Source: an uncultured Acetatifactor sp. (GTDB taxonomy: Bacteria; Bacillota; Clostridia; Lachnospirales; Lachnospiraceae). Taken from it: a stretch of 43,483 nt of DNA. The notes beneath the pieces were generated by a model. It searched no databases, had not been told where the DNA came from, and saw nothing but the letters and a program-made list of their open reading frames with translations. Of the stretch, positions 16,330 through 24,722 are shown piece by piece (the first letter of the stretch is position 1; each line of letters opens with the position of its first letter). The translations under genes and the position numbers were made by a program. The stretch is from contig CATKYJ010000038.1 of assembly GCA_949840885.1 (NCBI GenBank), forward strand, positions 1 through 43,483. Reading direction: 5' to 3'.

Positions 16330-17438
16330 CAGTCCAGGTAATCCTTCAGCTTTCTGCTGCGGCTGGGATGGCGCAGCTTGCGCAACGCCTTCGCCTCAAT
16401 CTGGCGGATGCGCTCTCTGGTCACATTAAATTCCTTTCCCACTTCCTCCAGCGTGCGGGCCCTGCCATCGTCCAGGCCGAACCGCAGACGAAGCACTTTC
16501 TGCTCACGCTCCGTGAGAGTCCCAAGCACCTCCCCCAGAGATTCTTTCAGCAAAGTGAACGCAGCCGCGTCCGCGGGCACCGGCACCTTGTCGTCCTCAA
16601 TGAAATCTCCCAGATGGCTGTCCTCCTCCTCGCCGATGGGGGTCTCCATGGACACCGGCTCCTGGCTGATCTTTAAGATCTCCCGCACTCGGTCCGTGGG
16701 CATGTTCATCTCCTCCGCGATCTCCTCAGGGGTCGGCTCCCGCCCCAGCTCCTGAAGAAGCTGCCTGCTCACACGGATCAGCTTGTTGATGGTCTCCACC
16801 ATATGCACCGGAATGCGGATGGTTCTTGCCTGATCCGCTATGGCCCTGGTGATGGCCTGGCGAATCCACCAGGTAGCGTAGGTGGAAAATTTGTAGCCCT
16901 TTCTGTAGTCGAATTTTTCCACGGCCTTGATCAGCCCCAGATTTCCCTCCTGGATCAGATCCAGGAAAAGCATGCCCCGGCCCACATAGCGCTTGGCAAT
17001 GCTCACTACCAAACGTAAGTTTGCCTCTGCCAGGCGCTTCTTGGCATCCTCGTCCCCCAGCTCCATCCGCTTGGCCAGCTCGATCTCCTCGTCGGCGGAA
17101 AGCAGGGGCACCTTGCCGATTTCCTTTAAGTACATGCGCACGGGATCCTCCAGGCTGATTCCGTCCGGAATGGAGAGATCCAGATTCTCCACATCTACAT
17201 CGTCCTCTTCCGAGAGGATGATCTCCTCCACATCGGCCTCGTCCTCCGTGATGCGCAGCACATCTACATTGTTCTGCTCCAAAACATCCAGAATCTTCTC
17301 AAACTGCTCCTCTTCCAAAGGCATGTCCGCAAAAAAGTCGCTGATTTCCTGGTACTCCAGCACATTCTTCTTCTTTTTGGCCATATTGAGAAGTTCTTTT
17401 ACTTTCTCGTCAAACTTTGCCCGTGTGTTTTCATCCAT
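16329..17438 (-). CDS. rpoD: RNA polymerase primary sigma factor
   Basis: Housekeeping sigma-70 (SigA). 369 residues. It has a short acidic region 1.1, the region 1.2 DPVRMYLKEIG, regions 2.1-2.4 (FLDLIQEGNLGLIKAVEKFDYRKG; core binding and -10 recognition, TYATWWIRQAITRAI), region 3 (RIPVHMVETINKL) and region 4.2 HTH (TLEEVGKEFNVTRERIRQIE). The ORF is open to 17528, but ATG 17438 has a purine-rich GGAAGG/GGATGG stretch upstream and matches the family start MDENTRAKF. It lies 100 nt after dnaG in the macromolecular synthesis operon. The strong TTGACA/TATAAT promoters in the window fit its specificity. Confidence 0.97.
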   Translation of the reverse strand: MDENTRAKFDEKVKELLNMAKKKKNVLEYQEISDFFADMPLEEEQFEKILDVLEQNNVDVLRITEDEADVEEIILSEEDDVDVENLDLSIPDGISLEDPVRMYLKEIGKVPLLSADEEIELAKRMELGDEDAKKRLAEANLRLVVSIAKRYVGRGMLFLDLIQEGNLGLIKAVEKFDYRKGYKFSTYATWWIRQAITRAIADQARTIRIPVHMVETINKLIRVSRQLLQELGREPTPEEIAEEMNMPTDRVREILKISQEPVSMETPIGEEEDSHLGDFIEDDKVPVPADAAAFTLLKESLGEVLGTLTEREQKVLRLRFGLDDGRARTLEEVGKEFNVTRERIRQIEAKALRKLRHPSRSRKLKDYLD

Positions 17439-17538
17439 TGTAAAGTTTCCATCCTTCCTCGGGAAGTCCTTTCCCTTTTTGTTTTGGTTGTACAAATCCT
17501 GCCGGTTCCTGCTGCATAAAGTTACCAATATCTTTACC

Positions 17539-19311
17539 TTAATCTAAGGAAATATGCGTTCCAGACAGTTCTTCCAGCGCTTTCTTGCCCTCAATGGCCC
17601 CGGCCAGGGCATTCACGTCTGTGCCCATCCGGGAAATATGATATTCGTAGCTGTTCTTTTTCACGGAAAGCAGTATCTCATGAAAGGCCTTCTCCCGCTC
17701 TTTTTGGCTCTCAAGCCGGGGCAGGACTGCGGAGAACAGCCCCGCGGCCTCCTTTTGCTCCTCCCCGTCCTCGAACATGCTGATCATGCCTGCCGGATTT
17801 ACACAGCCCTCTTTCAGCTGCAAAAACAGCCTCTCTGCCACCTTTCGGCAGAGTTCCACCGTGAAGTCCTCCGGAGAAATATATTTTTTGATTCTGTCAT
17901 AGAGCTTTGGCTCGCTGCAAAGCCATGTGATCAGAAGCCTCTGGGAACGCCTGGCGTTCTCCTGTGGGTCTTTCTTCTGTTGTATCCCGGATTTGGGACG
18001 TTCCAGGGGCTTCGCCGTGCCGGCGTCTGCGGCGTAGCGCGTCACCAGTCTGCGCAGATTTTCGATGCCGATAAAATATTTCTCAGCCACGGCCTGGAGA
18101 TAGTTCTCCCGTTCCACCTCCTCGGAGAATTCGCACAGCTTCTTCGCAATCTCCCTGTGGAACTTTGTCTTCTCCTCCGGATCATCCATGGAATACTGCC
18201 CCTGCAGGATGCGCACCTCAAAAAAGAAACTGTTCTCTGCCTGGCGGATCCGTTCCTCAAAAGCTTCCTTTCCCAGGTTCTTCATGAATTCGTCCGGATC
18301 CTTGTAAGGCTGCATGTTGATCACCTTGCCGGTAAGGCCGGCCTCCCGCAGGATGCCGATGGCCCGAAGCGCCGCCTTTACTCCTGCGCCGTCGCTGTCG
18401 TAGGCTAACAGCACTGTCTGTGTATAGCGCCTAAGCAGCGCCGCCTGCTCCGAGGTAAACGCCGTTCCCAGGGAGGCCACCGCCTGGGTAAAGCCCGCCT
18501 GATGCATGGAGATTACGTCCATGTAGCCCTCGCAGAGGATGATGTTGCCGCTCCTGGCCCTCCTGGCATAGTTGAGACCGTAGAGGTTGCGCCGTTTGTC
18601 GAATACCGGCGTCTCCGGGGAATTCAGATACTTGGGCTCTCCCTCCCCCATCACCCGGCCGCCGAAGCCGATGACCCGGTTATTGATGTCCTGGATGGGA
18701 TACATGACCCGGTTCCAGAACTGGCTGTTCAGGCCGTATTTCTCGGAATTGCTGGCCAGCCCCGCCTCCTGTATCAGTTCATCCTCAAAGCCCTTTTCCC
18801 TCAGGTACCGCACCAGATGGGCACCGTTCTTTCCTGCGAAGCCTAAGCCGAACCGGTGCATGGTCTCATCGGAGAGTTCTCGTTTTTTCAAGTACTGATA
18901 CCCGATCTCTCCGTGGGGGCTGCGCAGCTGGTAGTAAAAGAACTTCGCCGCCGCCTTGTTGACCTCCAAGAGCCTTGCGCGCCTGTTCTCCCGGCTTCTT
19001 GCCTCCTGGGAATCGTCCTTTTCCGGAAGCGCTATGCCGGCTCGCTCCGCCAGCATCTGCACCGCCTCCGGAAAAGTGTAATTCTCATAGTTCATCACAA
19101 AAGTGTACACATTTCCACCTGCTCCGCAGCCAAAGCAGTGGTACACCTGCATATCCGCATTTACGGAAAAGGAGGGGGACTTCTCATTGTGGAAAGGGCA
19201 CAGCCCCCAATAGCGGCCACCCTTTTTCTGGAGCCTCACATATCCCGAGACCACCTCCACGATATCGTTCCTGGTTCTGACCTCCTCCACAATCTCATCC
19301 GAATAGTACAT
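17539..19311 (-). CDS. dnaG: DNA primase
   Basis: Synthesises RNA primers at the replication fork. 590 residues. It has an N-terminal CHC2-type zinc finger (CPFHNEKSPSF...YHCFGCG), a catalytic core, a TOPRIM domain (ILCEGYMDVISMHQAG and LLAYDSDGAG) and a helical C-terminal helicase-binding region. GGAGGGATAG immediately before ATG 19311 sets the start. The upstream HD hydrolase ends 32 nt away. Confidence 0.97.
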   Translation of the reverse strand: MYYSDEIVEEVRTRNDIVEVVSGYVRLQKKGGRYWGLCPFHNEKSPSFSVNADMQVYHCFGCGAGGNVYTFVMNYENYTFPEAVQMLAERAGIALPEKDDSQEARSRENRRARLLEVNKAAAKFFYYQLRSPHGEIGYQYLKKRELSDETMHRFGLGFAGKNGAHLVRYLREKGFEDELIQEAGLASNSEKYGLNSQFWNRVMYPIQDINNRVIGFGGRVMGEGEPKYLNSPETPVFDKRRNLYGLNYARRARSGNIILCEGYMDVISMHQAGFTQAVASLGTAFTSEQAALLRRYTQTVLLAYDSDGAGVKAALRAIGILREAGLTGKVINMQPYKDPDEFMKNLGKEAFEERIRQAENSFFFEVRILQGQYSMDDPEEKTKFHREIAKKLCEFSEEVERENYLQAVAEKYFIGIENLRRLVTRYAADAGTAKPLERPKSGIQQKKDPQENARRSQRLLITWLCSEPKLYDRIKKYISPEDFTVELCRKVAERLFLQLKEGCVNPAGMISMFEDGEEQKEAAGLFSAVLPRLESQKEREKAFHEILLSVKKNSYEYHISRMGTDVNALAGAIEGKKALEELSGTHISLD

Positions 19312-19343
19312 CTATCCCTCCATCTCTCTGCAGCAGGGCCGGC

Positions 19344-20348
19344 TCAGCCCATCCACGACTTAGGTATGTAGATATCGTCATAGACAGCGATGGCATAACG
19401 GTCCGTCATGGCCCCCACATAATCGCACACCACCTGCTCTTTCGGCTCCCCCTCGTTCAGCAGATTCAAAAACTCCTCCGGCAGGCTGTCGATATGGTGG
19501 AAGAAATGCTGATAAAGAGTCTCCATAAGCCGCTCCGCCTTGGACTCCTCGCTCTTGGCCACAGGGTTTTCGTACACATTTTCAAACATGAAAGCACGCA
19601 TTTTCGTCATAGCCTCATGGGTCTTTTTCGACATCAATATATCGTTCTTCCCCATGCTGGTATTCACAATGTCGTGTATGAAGTGATCGAAACGGTTGCT
19701 GGGGGTGCTGCCGATCACGTCGCGGATCTCTTTTGGCACATCGCTCTCCTCCAGAATACCGGCCCTGACCGCATCGTCCATGTCGTGGTGGATATAGGCG
19801 ATCTTGTCCGAAAGCCGCACGATCTTCCCCTCCAGGGTATGGGGCATGCCGCTGGTCTGGTGGTTCAGGATGCCGTCCCGCACTTCAAAGGTCAGGTTCA
19901 GGCCCTGGCCTTTCTTCTCCAGGCGATCCACTGTCCTGACGCTCTGCTTGTTGTGCTCAAACCCAAAAGGGCATATCCGGTTCAGGGCCCGCTCCCCCGC
20001 GTGGCCAAAGGGCGTATGCCCCAGGTCGTGCCCCAGGGCAATGGCCTCCACCAGCTCCTCGTTGAGCCGCAGGGCCTTTGCTATGGTACGGGCATTCTGG
20101 GAGACCTCCAGCGTGTGGGTCAGTCTTGTGCGGTAATGATCCCCCTCCGGTGACAGAAAGACCTGGGTCTTGTCCTTTAGCCTGCGGAATGCCTTGCAGT
20201 GGACTATTCTGTCCCTGTCACGCTGAAACACGGGCCGCACATCGCAGTGCGGCTCTGCTTTCAGCCTGCCCTTGGAATCCGTACTGTAGCTTGCATACGG
20301 ACTTAGATACTGCTTTTCCCATTGCTCCAGATTCTCCCTGATTGTCAT
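19344..20348 (-). CDS. dGTP triphosphohydrolase-like HD protein
   Basis: 334 residues from ATG 20348. The HD metal-binding set is visible: HTLEVSQ, GHDLGHTPFGHAGE, and the downstream SDKIAYIHHDMDD. The family (deoxyguanosinetriphosphate triphosphohydrolase-like) cleaves dNTPs to the nucleoside and triphosphate, though many members are uncharacterised. The frame is open to 20429, and an internal ATG at 20390 has AGGAAG upstream, but MTIRENLEQW is the family start and has GGAGG 13 nt before it, so the start is somewhat uncertain. It heads the dnaG-rpoD-trmK series, a common arrangement in Clostridia. Confidence 0.92.
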   Translation of the reverse strand: MTIRENLEQWEKQYLSPYASYSTDSKGRLKAEPHCDVRPVFQRDRDRIVHCKAFRRLKDKTQVFLSPEGDHYRTRLTHTLEVSQNARTIAKALRLNEELVEAIALGHDLGHTPFGHAGERALNRICPFGFEHNKQSVRTVDRLEKKGQGLNLTFEVRDGILNHQTSGMPHTLEGKIVRLSDKIAYIHHDMDDAVRAGILEESDVPKEIRDVIGSTPSNRFDHFIHDIVNTSMGKNDILMSKKTHEAMTKMRAFMFENVYENPVAKSEESKAERLMETLYQHFFHHIDSLPEEFLNLLNEGEPKEQVVCDYVGAMTDRYAIAVYDDIYIPKSWMG

Positions 20349-20513
20349 GCCAGCTTTTGCACCTCCGTCCTGCCTGCATCCGGGCTTCATCCTTTCACTC
20401 TTCCTACAGCTGCACGCGCTTTGGGTCATTTCTGATGCAGTTTTTAATTCCTCTACTGTTATTATTCTGCGTCCGTAGCCAAAATCCTTTTTTCTCCCGC
20501 ATTCTGTCTGCCA

Positions 20514-21530
20514 TTAACGGCATACGTCAAAAATGAATTCCGCGTTTTTGTCCATGGCCGCCCTGGCCGCCTTTATGGGAGACATCTGGAACACATGCCA
20601 CATCCCCGGATAGATGTCCATCTTCACAGGCACGTTCTTCTCCACGAAAGTCCTGTGCAGCCGCAGGGCATCGCTTAAGAGAATCTCGTTCTCTCCCACC
20701 TGGATACAGGTAGGCGGAAATCCCTCATAGTCCCCAAACAGCGGAGAGATCAGCGGATCTGTCAGCTCCAGGCCTCCTGCATAGGCCTGCACCATCCTGT
20801 CGATATAGGCGCTGTTCAGCACAGGATCCACCTCTGCTTTCGTCTGGAACGATCTGCCCGTGGAAGTCAGATCCGTCCAGGGGGACATAAGGACAAGGGC
20901 TCTGGGCAGCAGTCTCTTCTCCTGCTTTAGCTTCAAGGTCAGCGCCAGAGCCAGATTCCCTCCGGCGGAATCCCCCGTCAGGACCACGTCCCGGGCGCCG
21001 TACCCCAAAAGCATCAGATAATTCCATGCCCTCATAGCATCCTCCAGCGCAGCCGGATAAGGGTGCTCCGGGGCGAGCCGGTAGTCAAAACAGAGCACAT
21101 CCATGGAAGTGGACTCCGCAAGCTTGCTGGTCAATGTCCTGGCGTAGAGACTGCTGCCCGTGGAATACCCGCCTCCGTGGCAGTGCAGGAGCACATATTT
21201 TTTCATATGAGCCCTGTTCACGCTGACCCACTCCCCATACATGCCATCTATATCCACTTCTCTGTAGTCAATGGTTTTGGTGTTGCTCAGGATGGTTCCG
21301 ATGTGATCCTGGGACTGTCTGTGCTTCTCAATGTCCGCGTTCTCCACCATGCCGTGAACCCTCCTGATCAGGTTCATCAGACCCTGCCGCCTTTTGTCCG
21401 TCGTATCCGCTTCCTCGATCTCCTTTTTGATGTCGATTCCAGCCTCCGCCATTTCGTCAGCCCCGATTCCCATCTCCGGTGCAGCTGCTTTCGTATTTAC
21501 ATCTGTTATGTCTTTCTTCTCTGCTTCCAT
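20514..21530 (-). CDS. Alpha/beta hydrolase, hormone-sensitive lipase-like
   Basis: 338 residues. The first 85 residues are charged and low in complexity; the rest is an alpha/beta hydrolase fold. It has the oxyanion-hole HGGG (118-121) with a YSTGS segment, the nucleophile elbow GDSAGG (Ser188), an acid candidate in DPLISPLFGD and the catalytic His in GMWHVF, so it should be an active carboxylesterase-type enzyme. There is no signal peptide, so it acts in the cytosol. It follows the DUF6320-like gene by 101 nt and the acyltransferase on the same strand. The substrate is unknown; the partner acyltransferase suggests it removes or trims an acyl group (inference). Confidence 0.9.
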   Translation of the reverse strand: MEAEKKDITDVNTKAAAPEMGIGADEMAEAGIDIKKEIEEADTTDKRRQGLMNLIRRVHGMVENADIEKHRQSQDHIGTILSNTKTIDYREVDIDGMYGEWVSVNRAHMKKYVLLHCHGGGYSTGSSLYARTLTSKLAESTSMDVLCFDYRLAPEHPYPAALEDAMRAWNYLMLLGYGARDVVLTGDSAGGNLALALTLKLKQEKRLLPRALVLMSPWTDLTSTGRSFQTKAEVDPVLNSAYIDRMVQAYAGGLELTDPLISPLFGDYEGFPPTCIQVGENEILLSDALRLHRTFVEKNVPVKMDIYPGMWHVFQMSPIKAARAAMDKNAEFIFDVCR

Positions 21531-21631
21531 CGCTTCCCCTGTTTCCGATTTTGTCTCTATATCTTATTCGTTCTCTTTTTTCGCTGTTTCCAGCTTCATT
21601 TCCGCGTCCTGCCCTGCGCCGATTGTCCGGC

Positions 21632-22354
21632 CTAGAAGTGCAGCCTCCTGCGCACTTCATTCCGAAGCCTCCTGCGGGACAGCATGGTGATCACGGCAAT
21701 ATCCAGTATGATGCAGATGGTCAGCACCACCGCAGACCAGGTCAAAAAGATCCTGGCTTCCAGATACCGCCTGATCAGCATCTCCAGCCCCATGCACAGC
21801 AGCCCCAGCGCAGTGAACAGATAAAGCGCCACTGTCAGAAAAGAACGGGGCAGCTTTCGTATGCACAGGGTCACTGTCTCCGCAATCGCCGTCACCAGCA
21901 CAGTGATGGGCAGTCCGAGCCCCACAAACCACTCGCTGCTCCCTGCCAGGAAAGTCAGCATATACAGATACAGCGCCACCGCCCCGCCGTCAAGCAGCAA
22001 AGAGACGTAAACGGACAGGCTGGTATAAATCACCACCGGAATCATGAACACCCACAGGATCACGCAGGCCCCAATGACCGCCAATGACCAGGGCGAGCCC
22101 TGAAACACCAGCAGATTCAGCACCCCGCAGGTAGCCACGGAGGCCAGTATCACCATGGACAGCAGAAGACCCAAATCCTTTCGCTTCACCGTCTCCACCT
22201 GCCCCTTTTCCCGCGGAAAGGTGGGAAGCGCCTCCAGGCTTTCCTGCTTTCCCTGACGCATCTGTTCCCTTGGGTTCATCACCGGCGTATTGCACAGGGG
22301 ACATTCCCTGGCACTCCTCTCCAGCTCCACACCACAATTCACACAATATGACAT
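21632..22354 (-). CDS. Zinc-ribbon polytopic membrane protein, DUF6320-like
   Basis: 240 residues. A zinc ribbon at the extreme N terminus (C4, C7, C18, C21; CVNCG...CPLCNTP) is followed by a basic stretch and about six hydrophobic membrane segments from residue 65 onward, ending in a basic tail (SRRRLRNEVRRR). This resembles the DUF6320 family, which is uncharacterised. The start at 22354 has GGAGGGATGAC. It is between the acyltransferase and the alpha/beta hydrolase genes, in the same orientation. A role in anchoring or regulating the pair at the membrane is only a guess. Confidence 0.85.
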   Translation of the reverse strand: MSYCVNCGVELERSARECPLCNTPVMNPREQMRQGKQESLEALPTFPREKGQVETVKRKDLGLLLSMVILASVATCGVLNLLVFQGSPWSLAVIGACVILWVFMIPVVIYTSLSVYVSLLLDGGAVALYLYMLTFLAGSSEWFVGLGLPITVLVTAIAETVTLCIRKLPRSFLTVALYLFTALGLLCMGLEMLIRRYLEARIFLTWSAVVLTICIILDIAVITMLSRRRLRNEVRRRLHF

Positions 22355-22568
22355 GTCATCCCTCCATCCTGCATATTTCCTGTCATGCCGCTCTTAACGG
22401 CATATACAACAGAATGCAATTCTGTCGTCAAGAATAATCGGTGCAAGTCCGTAAGAATGCCCGCACTTGACATTCTTACCGAAATGAATTATATTTTCAA
22501 GCGCCTGACGCTTTAGGCTGTGTACGAAGAGGGTGTGTAAACACTCCTCTTTTAGCCTTAGAAAATCT
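22355..22568. other. Hairpin-rich spacer of 214 nt
   Basis: No gene. At least four inverted repeats are packed here: GTAAGAATG/CATTCTTAC (22451-22479, with further outer pairing), AAGCG/CGCTT (22499-22513), AAGAGG..GTGT/ACAC..CCTCTT with outer AGGCT/AGCCT (22514-22559), and ACAGAAT/ATTCTGT (about 22409-22425). The last large hairpin may end acyltransferase transcription, though it lacks a good minus-strand T run. See findings. Confidence 0.6.
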
Positions 22569-23903
22569 TCATTCCGTGCCCAATTCCATATTCCGGTTGC
22601 TTTCTATCTTTACATGAATCCCGTCCTGCACCAGCCGCCTGAAAAAATACCTCTCCACATCCGTCTCCACAATGCTGCTGGCAAAGTTGATGGTCAGAAT
22701 GTCCCCGAAGCTTATGATGGCGCAGTTGGTCCTGCGGGAAAAAGGCTGGCCCATGCAGATATCGAACCTCTCGATGTAGTCCCTCATCCCCTCCGGCACC
22801 TCCATCCTGCCCATGTTGGTCAGCCCGGCTGAGGAATTCCGGTCCTGCACTTTCGTATAAAACATGCGCACCACAAAATCCTTGATGAACAGCGGCACAA
22901 TGCGGATAAAAGGATTCCGCTGGGTTTCCGCATTGGTGGTGATATCCCCCCGAAGCAGCTTCTCATTGAGATAGTATCTCATGTAGTTGCGCACCTGAAT
23001 CACGATTTCCTCAAAAGTGTACTCCCCAAGCCTGGGATCCACCCCCGGAAATATCATGGTGATGAAATTCCGCAGCGTGACGGAGGGAAAGAAGCGGCGC
23101 AGATTCACGGGCATGGCGATCTTCACCGGCCGCAGGCGGCTGCGGCGATCCTCCTCCTGCCTGGTGAGCAGGGCCTGAAGCAGCACGGCGTTCAAATACT
23201 CCGTGATAGTGGCCCCATATCGCTTGGCCGCCGCCATGACCTGGGACGCGGACATGATGCCGTCTATGATGTTCAGGGTATAAAAAGGCTCCGCCGTGCC
23301 CCTGACGCGGTAGGACTTCTCCTCCACCCTGGGCGGGCACACCTTTGCGTTGGCATAACGCATATAGGCGTCTTCCAGCTCCTCCTCTTTCGGCGTCCCA
23401 TGAATGTCAAGCACGAATCCGCCGTTTTCAATCCCCTCCGCCCCCAACAGGCGCAGATAGGTGGCCGTCAGGGTCATCAGCACGCACATGCCTCCCGTGC
23501 CGTCCCCCAAGCTGTGGTGGGCCTCCAGGGCAATCCTGTTGCGGAAATAGTAGACCCGGACCAAGTACCGGTTATTGGCCTTGAAATACATGGGCTGACA
23601 GGGGTTTCGCACATCCTTTTGCACAAAGGGGCCCGGGCGGTCATTGGGCTCCAGATAGCGCCAGAACAGCCCCTTTCGGATAGCCGCCTTGTAGGTGGGG
23701 AATCTGGGCAGCGTCATGTCCAGCGCCTGCTGGAGCACATCCGGCTGTATCTCCTCTTTCAGCAAAACGGAGAGCCTGTACACAGAGGAGAAATCTCTCC
23801 TCTGCAGCGTAGGGTACACAATGGCCGACAGATCCAGCCGGTACCAGTCGCTATGATTCGCATGCTTCCCTCTGTTTGCTGCTGTTTTTTGAACTTTTTC
23901 CAT
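22569..23903 (-). CDS. Condensation-fold acyltransferase (alcohol acetyltransferase-like)
   Basis: 444 residues. The fold is that of acyl-CoA/acyl-carrier acyltransferases of the condensation and alcohol O-acetyltransferase superfamily. The catalytic motif HHxxxDG is intact (H129, H130, D134, G135). The second half (NLRRFFPSVTLRNFITMIFPGVDPR and the conserved GQPF..RRTN) matches the C-terminal lobe with the DFGWG-type region less clear. No signal peptide. ATG 23903 has AAAGG 7 nt before it; the open frame to 24029 has no ribosome binding site and crosses a hairpin. Natural acyl donor and acceptor are unknown. Likely transcribed with the two genes downstream. Confidence 0.88.
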   Translation of the reverse strand: MEKVQKTAANRGKHANHSDWYRLDLSAIVYPTLQRRDFSSVYRLSVLLKEEIQPDVLQQALDMTLPRFPTYKAAIRKGLFWRYLEPNDRPGPFVQKDVRNPCQPMYFKANNRYLVRVYYFRNRIALEAHHSLGDGTGGMCVLMTLTATYLRLLGAEGIENGGFVLDIHGTPKEEELEDAYMRYANAKVCPPRVEEKSYRVRGTAEPFYTLNIIDGIMSASQVMAAAKRYGATITEYLNAVLLQALLTRQEEDRRSRLRPVKIAMPVNLRRFFPSVTLRNFITMIFPGVDPRLGEYTFEEIVIQVRNYMRYYLNEKLLRGDITTNAETQRNPFIRIVPLFIKDFVVRMFYTKVQDRNSSAGLTNMGRMEVPEGMRDYIERFDICMGQPFSRRTNCAIISFGDILTINFASSIVETDVERYFFRRLVQDGIHVKIESNRNMELGTE

Positions 23904-24005
23904 GAAAATACCTTTCTGCGAACTTTCTTTTGCAGGGAAACGAAAAGGGCGCAAAGCATTCGACAACCACACTTCACACCCACTCCCCGATACCCGGATA
24001 TACAT

Positions 24006-24039
24006 TGAAAGGTACTTGACATCCATCAAGTACCTTTCA
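24006..24039. repeat. Perfect 14 bp stem-loop
   Basis: TGAAAGGTACTTGA and its exact complement flank a 6-nt loop (CATCCA). It lies 7 nt after the 3' end of tRNA-Leu(CAG) on the minus strand, where a terminator is expected, but no T run follows. It may terminate transcription or protect the 3' end of the tRNA precursor. Confidence 0.6.
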
Positions 24040-24045
24040 TCTTCG

Positions 24046-24129
24046 TGCAGGAAAAGAGACTTGAACTCTCATGGTATTGCTACCACACGGACCTGAACCG
24101 TGCGCGTCTGCCAATTCCGCCATTCCTGC
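24046..24129 (-). tRNA. tRNA-Leu (CAG)
   Basis: A class II tRNA of 84 nt including the A discriminator. The acceptor stem GCAGGAA/TTCCTGC is perfect. The anticodon arm is CACGG/CCGTG with loop TTCAGGT, giving CAG. A long variable arm and T loop GTTCAAG follow. Its own promoter is at 24141-24169. Confidence 0.95.
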
Positions 24130-24140
24130 GAACAAAATAT

Positions 24141-24169
24141 ATCTTAAACCATTCGCTTCAAAAAGTCAA
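24141..24169 (-). promoter_or_regulatory. Promoter of tRNA-Leu (CAG)
   Basis: TTGACT (24164-24169), a 17-nt spacer and TAAGAT (24141-24146) on the minus strand, 11 nt before the tRNA. Confidence 0.75.
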
Positions 24170-24203
24170 TACATTTTTTAAAAATTTTTTTAAATTTTCT
24201 ATC

Positions 24204-24231
24204 TTGCATTTTTTCAAAAGCGTGGTACAAT
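24204..24231 (+). promoter_or_regulatory. Promoter of tRNA-Val
   Basis: TTGCAT (24204-24209), a 16-nt spacer and TACAAT (24226-24231), ending 9 nt before the tRNA 5' end. Confidence 0.7.
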
Positions 24232-24240
24232 AGAGGACAT

Positions 24241-24314
24241 GGAAGCATAGCTCAGCCGGGATGAGCGTTCGCCTCACACGCGAAAGGTCAGGGGTTCGAG
24301 CCCCCTTGCTTCCA
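24241..24314 (+). tRNA. tRNA-Val (CAC)
   Basis: 74 nt. Acceptor GGAAGCA/TGCTTCC with an A discriminator, D arm GCTC/GAGC, anticodon arm TTCGC/GCGAA with loop CTCACAC, giving CAC. T arm AGGGG/CCCCT. A T6 run follows directly and may be part of termination. It is divergent from tRNA-Leu(CAG). Confidence 0.95.
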
Positions 24315-24406
24315 TTTTTTGTTGCCATCAGTTCATGGCTGACCTCCCCCACTGCCCCTTTCCCGGCCGTCCGGCTGCGCCTCCGACTTTTCAAAAGCCA
24401 AATATG

Positions 24407-24441
24407 CAAAAAGACCCTGCAGAAAACTCCTCTGCAGGGTC
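24407..24441 (-). terminator. Terminator of tRNA-Leu (AAG)
   Basis: Perfect 10 bp inverted repeat GACCCTGCAG/CTGCAGGGTC with a 9-nt loop, followed on the minus strand by TTTTT. It is 6 nt after the tRNA. Confidence 0.9.
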
Positions 24442-24446
24442 ATGAC

Positions 24447-24530
24447 TGCGGAAGATGGGACTTGAACCCACACGACATTGCTGTCACTAGATCCTTAGTC
24501 TAGCCTGTCTGCCAGTTCCAGCACTTCCGC
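24447..24530 (-). tRNA. tRNA-Leu (AAG)
   Basis: Class II, 84 nt including the A discriminator. Acceptor GCGGAAG/CTTCCGC, anticodon arm CTAGA/TCTAG with loop CTAAGGA, giving AAG for CUU codons. A34 would need deamination to inosine by a TadA-type enzyme (family knowledge). A long variable arm and an intact T arm are present. Confidence 0.93.
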
Positions 24531-24550
24531 ATCTGTATCGCACAAAATAT

Positions 24551-24579
24551 ATAGTACCATCATATGCCGTAAAAGTCAA
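24551..24579 (-). promoter_or_regulatory. Promoter of tRNA-Leu (AAG)
   Basis: TTGACT (24574-24579), a 17-nt spacer and TACTAT (24551-24556), the same TTGACT design as the CAG gene. Confidence 0.75.
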
Positions 24580-24722
24580 TTCCTTTTTTCAAATTTTCCT
24601 GCGCCAATTTTCCTGCGCTGCTTGTCTTTCCCGCTTAAATATGATACCATACCTGACAAATACATTACAATATTTGCGTCCGGGGCAAGGCCTGCGGACT
24701 GCGGAAAGGCATGGTGTCCCCT

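Noticed and set aside
22440..22470. Cobalamin-riboswitch-like core on the plus strand
   Set aside because: GGTGCAAGTCCG and CCCGC-ACTTG fit the core partly, but the P1-P3 pairing, the final stem and a downstream plus-strand gene are missing; a chance match or decayed element is more likely.
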